A model generated the notes under the pieces. It worked only from the letters and a program-made list of their open reading frames with translations, was not told where the DNA came from and searched no databases. DNA of 64,000 nucleotides from the NCBI RefSeq assembly GCF_014041935.1, contig NZ_CP059491.1, forward strand, positions 2,666,001 through 2,730,000, written 5' to 3'. The position numbers were made by a program, and so were the translations under genes. The first letter of the stretch is position 1. Each line of letters begins with the position of its first letter. Source of the DNA: Gordonia jinghuaiqii. Its GTDB lineage: Bacteria > Actinomycetota > Actinomycetes > Mycobacteriales > Mycobacteriaceae. Shown in pieces: positions 61,003 through 64,000 of the stretch.

Positions 61003-64000
61003 CTACGCGTCAACTATCGCGTCGTCGGGGCGGTCTTTTCGGCGCACTGTGAAGGCGATTCGACCCGCGGGAGCGGATGCGAGCGGCAACGCGTACGAGA
61101 ACATCGTCGCAATGTGTTTCGGGTCGACCGGATCGGGCAACTTCTTGGGATCCGTTATGCCCTTGGTGTCGTGGAATCGTGCCGAGGTGCTGTCTCCGGC
61201 GAAGGTCAGCAGGAATGCGCCACGAGTCGGAACTTTGAGTTCCTTCACATGCGAGTACTCGGGCAAATCGAGCGCCGCCGAAATATGGCCACTCACGTCG
61301 ACCGTGTCCGCATCCATCCCGCTAGAAACGGCCAATAGCGCATCGCGCTGACGGGTCGACGATCCTGAGAACTGCCAGGGTCTGTCTGAGCGGCGGTACC
61401 GGCGCATGATCTTCAGACGACGTTCGCCGACAGTCTTTGTCGGCAGAGAATTGATCTCGGGCACGATGATCGCCCAGTCTTCGAGCGTGCCCCCGTCGAC
61501 CGCCTTACGCATAAAGGCGAGGTAAGGCTCGAACTTGAAGTTCTTTGCCCATTGGAACCTGCTCGCAACGTCGATAAGAGCCTCCGCGTCGAAGATTCCG
61601 TAGTGAGCTTTCCAGGGCCGGGGTGCCCCGGCTTCGCTGATATAGAAGAACTCGCCTTCGGTGCTCGCCGCGTCGAGCAGCGACTGCACCGCCTCGAAGT
61701 GACTTTCGTTCACCCTGTCATTGTGTTCACCCAGCTGGTTGAAGTCGACCACCTTGCCACCCTCGCCCTGTTCGGTGAGCTCGGCGTTATACATTTTGGC
61801 ACTGTTGGTTGGTTTGAGGTACGGCAACGTTTGATACACCAACGGCGGCACGTCCATAGGTCGGACGCGCGGCCGACCGTCGTCATCAAATCCCTGGAAC
61901 CGACGAAGTTCCTCCCGGAAGTCTTCTTCGTCGCGGACTACTGCTTCAAACGTCCTATACAGATCGACGACAGTCTTTCTCGGTCCGGGGACGTTTCGGC
62001 CGATATACAACCGAACTAGATCTCGGTAGTGGCGGCGGTAGCCAAACCATCGACCCATCTGCATGAGCGTATCGGCGGCAGTTGTCCTCCGTGTGTAGTA
62101 CGAGACCGTCAGGCCCTCCACTGTGAACCCACGAGATAGCTTGGTGCCGCCGACGAGGACCTTCCAGACGTCGCCAGACTGAAAGTCTATGTCATCCTGA
62201 AGATAGTCTTTCTCTGCGACGCCGTTTACGATAACGACAGGGTTGACGCCCATCTGGATTTTACCGACTGCGTGCCCAATGTGGGGGATCAGTTCGGCGA
62301 ATCCCGCGATTCCCGGCTCTGTCGGTGCACGAGCAGCGGTTACTCTCCGGAAGTCGTTAGTCCACAGGTCCTGAAGTCGTTTAAGTCCCATCGGCAAGTC
62401 GTAGCCCGCCGAAGTCCAGACCCGACGAATGTCGTTGGCGAGGGCGGCGTGCTCAGCGGTGCTAACCGACTCGTGGACCAGCATTGTGTGGTGGCGAAAT
62501 AGCCTGGGCTTGCCGAGTTTGGAGGCACGCTGAAGCTTGATGGCCCCGGCGAGTACGTATGCGTCCAGGGCACCAAGCATTTCGTTGTCACGGGCCTTCA
62601 GGTCGTCCGGCGCGGCGAGGAGTGGCCGGACGTAGGCCTTCTCGTTCGAGTTAGCGACGGTGCGCGGAACGTCTGCTTCAGCGCCGTCGTCCGGGTCGTC
62701 CCGCCCGAGATCGTGGAAGGCATTGCCACCCATGTAATCTGCTGGCGGCTTCAGACTGATGATGAAATCCTTAGGGAAGATGTCTTCGGAGTCCTCAGGA
62801 TCGACAAATACGTTCGCGAACGGCGTGGCGGTATAGCCGACGTACTGGGCACGCTTCAGTTCGCCTAGAAGCTGTGCGATTCGGCGGTTAATCGCCGTGC
62901 GTTCTTTGGCTTCCTGGGATTCCTTGTCCTTCTTCTTTTTCGGCCTCGTCGTGTTGATTGACGCTTGGTCCGCCTCGTCGTCGATAATCAGTGTGGGTAT
63001 CTCGCCAAGGTCAGTCTTGGTGGATTGCAGGTCATGTACGAAATGCTCAAGTACCTTGGAGTTCTTCTTGACCACGGCAATACGGATGTCCGGACGATGG
63101 AGGTTCTGAGGGTCGTAGAGCGGGCGCGCAGGGTCGACGAGGTGATCAGTCTGGCGGAAATCTAGGTATCCAAGTCCGGCCTTGAGGAGCTTGTAGTCGT
63201 CGCGCGCACCCGTCAGCCGACGGATTCCGGGGACCCCGAGTTCCTTTGGGTCCTTACCATAGGAAACAAATTTGCCCTCGTACCAGTCGAGGTCGCCGTC
63301 GCCGATGTAGTCGACCGAGGACGTGAGTTCCTTATCGTCGCGAGGTACCCCGCCGAGAATGTTCTCCTCTCCGACGAGTTCCATATCAAGCCGGCGCTGA
63401 GTCTGTCCGCGCAGTAGTTCAATGGTGCCAGTAAGGACGATAACGAGCTTGTATCCTGCATCGATCGCTTTAGCGATCACACCTGTGAAGTTGGCGGTCT
63501 TCCCGGACTGTACGTGGCCGACCACCAGGCCTTTCGATTGGTAGGGGTGTTCCTGCGCGGGATTAGCCAAGCGTCTGACCACCTCGTCGGTAGCGCGGTT
63601 CAATTCCCCGATTGCGTCTGCATCCATGTCCTTGGATTCGAGGACGCCACGGTATCCGTCCCAATAGAAGGACCGTTTCGCGTCGGCTTCGTACCAGGGA
63701 TCCCAGTCGGCGGGCTTTCCTGAGATCACGACAGCGCCAGACAAGTTCAAGTGGAAGGCATCGTTGATCCTGGTCTGCGCCTCGTCGGAGAAGCCAAGAG
63801 CTACAAGGATTGCGTCCCTCCGTCCCTGCGAATAGGGCGGCATGCTCGACGCCCACCGCGGGTCCGGTAGAGCGTCCCACTTGGAGAGCTGAATGTGGAA
63901 CTCGTAACGAGCGGGTGCGTTCACGTCGGAGGCGGCGATCGCGTCAACCAAGTCATTCTCCGAGAAGACCGCGTTGATCCCTGCGTCGTCGAGCTCAAAG
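61003..64000 (-). CDS. Z1-domain P-loop ATPase/endonuclease-like protein, N-terminus outside the window
   Basis: About 999 codons are visible. The frame is open to the window edge past the TTG at 63951 (FELDDAGINAVFSENDLVDA), so the true start is beyond 64000. Motifs of a superfamily-2-like ATPase: Walker A GLVVGHVQSGKTANFTG (around nt 63,500), Walker B LIIDDEADQASI (around 62,970), AQYVGYTATPFANVF, and motif VI-like TLMQMGRWFGYR. The Z1 region VLVGGTKLSRGFTVEGLTVSYYTRRT follows. The Z1 domain was described by Iyer, Abhiman and Aravind in restriction systems with MutL/MORC-type ATPases and methylases. Here the visible partner is instead the coiled-coil protein downstream. Confidence 0.88.
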   Translation of the reverse strand, partial: FELDDAGINAVFSENDLVDAIAASDVNAPARYEFHIQLSKWDALPDPRWASSMPPYSQGRRDAILVALGFSDEAQTRINDAFHLNLSGAVVISGKPADWDPWYEADAKRSFYWDGYRGVLESKDMDADAIGELNRATDEVVRRLANPAQEHPYQSKGLVVGHVQSGKTANFTGVIAKAIDAGYKLVIVLTGTIELLRGQTQRRLDMELVGEENILGGVPRDDKELTSSVDYIGDGDLDWYEGKFVSYGKDPKELGVPGIRRLTGARDDYKLLKAGLGYLDFRQTDHLVDPARPLYDPQNLHRPDIRIAVVKKNSKVLEHFVHDLQSTKTDLGEIPTLIIDDEADQASINTTRPKKKKDKESQEAKERTAINRRIAQLLGELKRAQYVGYTATPFANVFVDPEDSEDIFPKDFIISLKPPADYMGGNAFHDLGRDDPDDGAEADVPRTVANSNEKAYVRPLLAAPDDLKARDNEMLGALDAYVLAGAIKLQRASKLGKPRLFRHHTMLVHESVSTAEHAALANDIRRVWTSAGYDLPMGLKRLQDLWTNDFRRVTAARAPTEPGIAGFAELIPHIGHAVGKIQMGVNPVVIVNGVAEKDYLQDDIDFQSGDVWKVLVGGTKLSRGFTVEGLTVSYYTRRTTAADTLMQMGRWFGYRRHYRDLVRLYIGRNVPGPRKTVVDLYRTFEAVVRDEEDFREELRRFQGFDDDGRPRVRPMDVPPLVYQTLPYLKPTNSAKMYNAELTEQGEGGKVVDFNQLGEHNDRVNESHFEAVQSLLDAASTEGEFFYISEAGAPRPWKAHYGIFDAEALIDVASRFQWAKNFKFEPYLAFMRKAVDGGTLEDWAIIVPEINSLPTKTVGERRLKIMRRYRRSDRPWQFSGSSTRQRDALLAVSSGMDADTVDVSGHISAALDLPEYSHVKELKVPTRGAFLLTFAGDSTSARFHDTKGITDPKKLPDPVDPKHIATMFSYALPLASAPAGRIAFTVRRKDRPDDAIVDA

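Overview
The window is high-GC actinobacterial DNA. Gene content and order point to the Mycobacteriales, most likely Gordonia or a close relative. This is inferred from the conserved series helY - DUF4333 protein - 5'-3' exonuclease - PepE - F420-linked reductase - SDR - cobLMK / cobIJ-H-G / cobN - FxsA - Lnt/Ppm - RbpA, which I recall being arranged similarly in Mycobacterium tuberculosis (about Rv2092c down to Rv2050). No tRNA, rRNA, CRISPR array or insertion sequence was seen.

Region 1 (1-23,540) is housekeeping and cofactor metabolism. It has the end of a HelY-type helicase, a secreted or anchored DUF4333 protein, a stand-alone 5'-3' exonuclease, an M24 peptidase, an aerobic cobalamin block (cobL-M-K forward with 4-nt overlaps, cobIJ-H-G reverse, cobN forward behind an adenosylcobalamin-type riboswitch), FxsA, an amidohydrolase, separate Lnt and Ppm (lipoprotein acylation and polyprenol-phosphate-mannose synthesis), RbpA and a DUF475 membrane protein. 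A perfect 25-bp-arm hairpin separates ppm from rbpA.

Region 2 (23,540-43,300) is mixed accessory and metabolic: small conserved hypotheticals, two VOC proteins, an MpaB/DUF2236 oxygenase, a DAO-family flavoprotein, a GlgC-like nucleotidyltransferase coupled to a phosphohexomutase, an AraC regulator, a short UvrA-like ABC ATPase, a decayed DUF222-HNH gene, a globin, a GT87 mannosyltransferase, a P450, an FKBP lipoprotein, and an F420 oxidoreductase/SRPBCC/NTF2 operon.

Region 3 (43,300-51,600, all minus strand) is a complete Nit1C-type nitrilase cluster: MSMEG_0572/Sll0783 family protein, nitrilase, MSMEG_0570 family protein, flavin oxidoreductase, radical SAM protein, GNAT fused to an AIR-synthase-like domain, a second nitrilase-fold protein whose catalytic Cys and Glu are both Asp, and a glycosyltransferase. 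A GlnR-like box lies upstream and a terminator insulates it. REP-like repeats sit inside the operon, and one array has been read into the C-terminus of the MSMEG_0570-type protein.

Region 4 (52,900-64,000) is genome defence. A three-gene SMC-like Wadjet/Mks operon (jetA-jetB-jetC) has no jetD nuclease. Right after jetC the base composition drops visibly, and two minus-strand genes follow: an unrecognised coiled-coil protein and a Z1-domain ATPase that runs off the window edge. This pair, placed where jetD would be expected, is the best candidate for an undescribed system.
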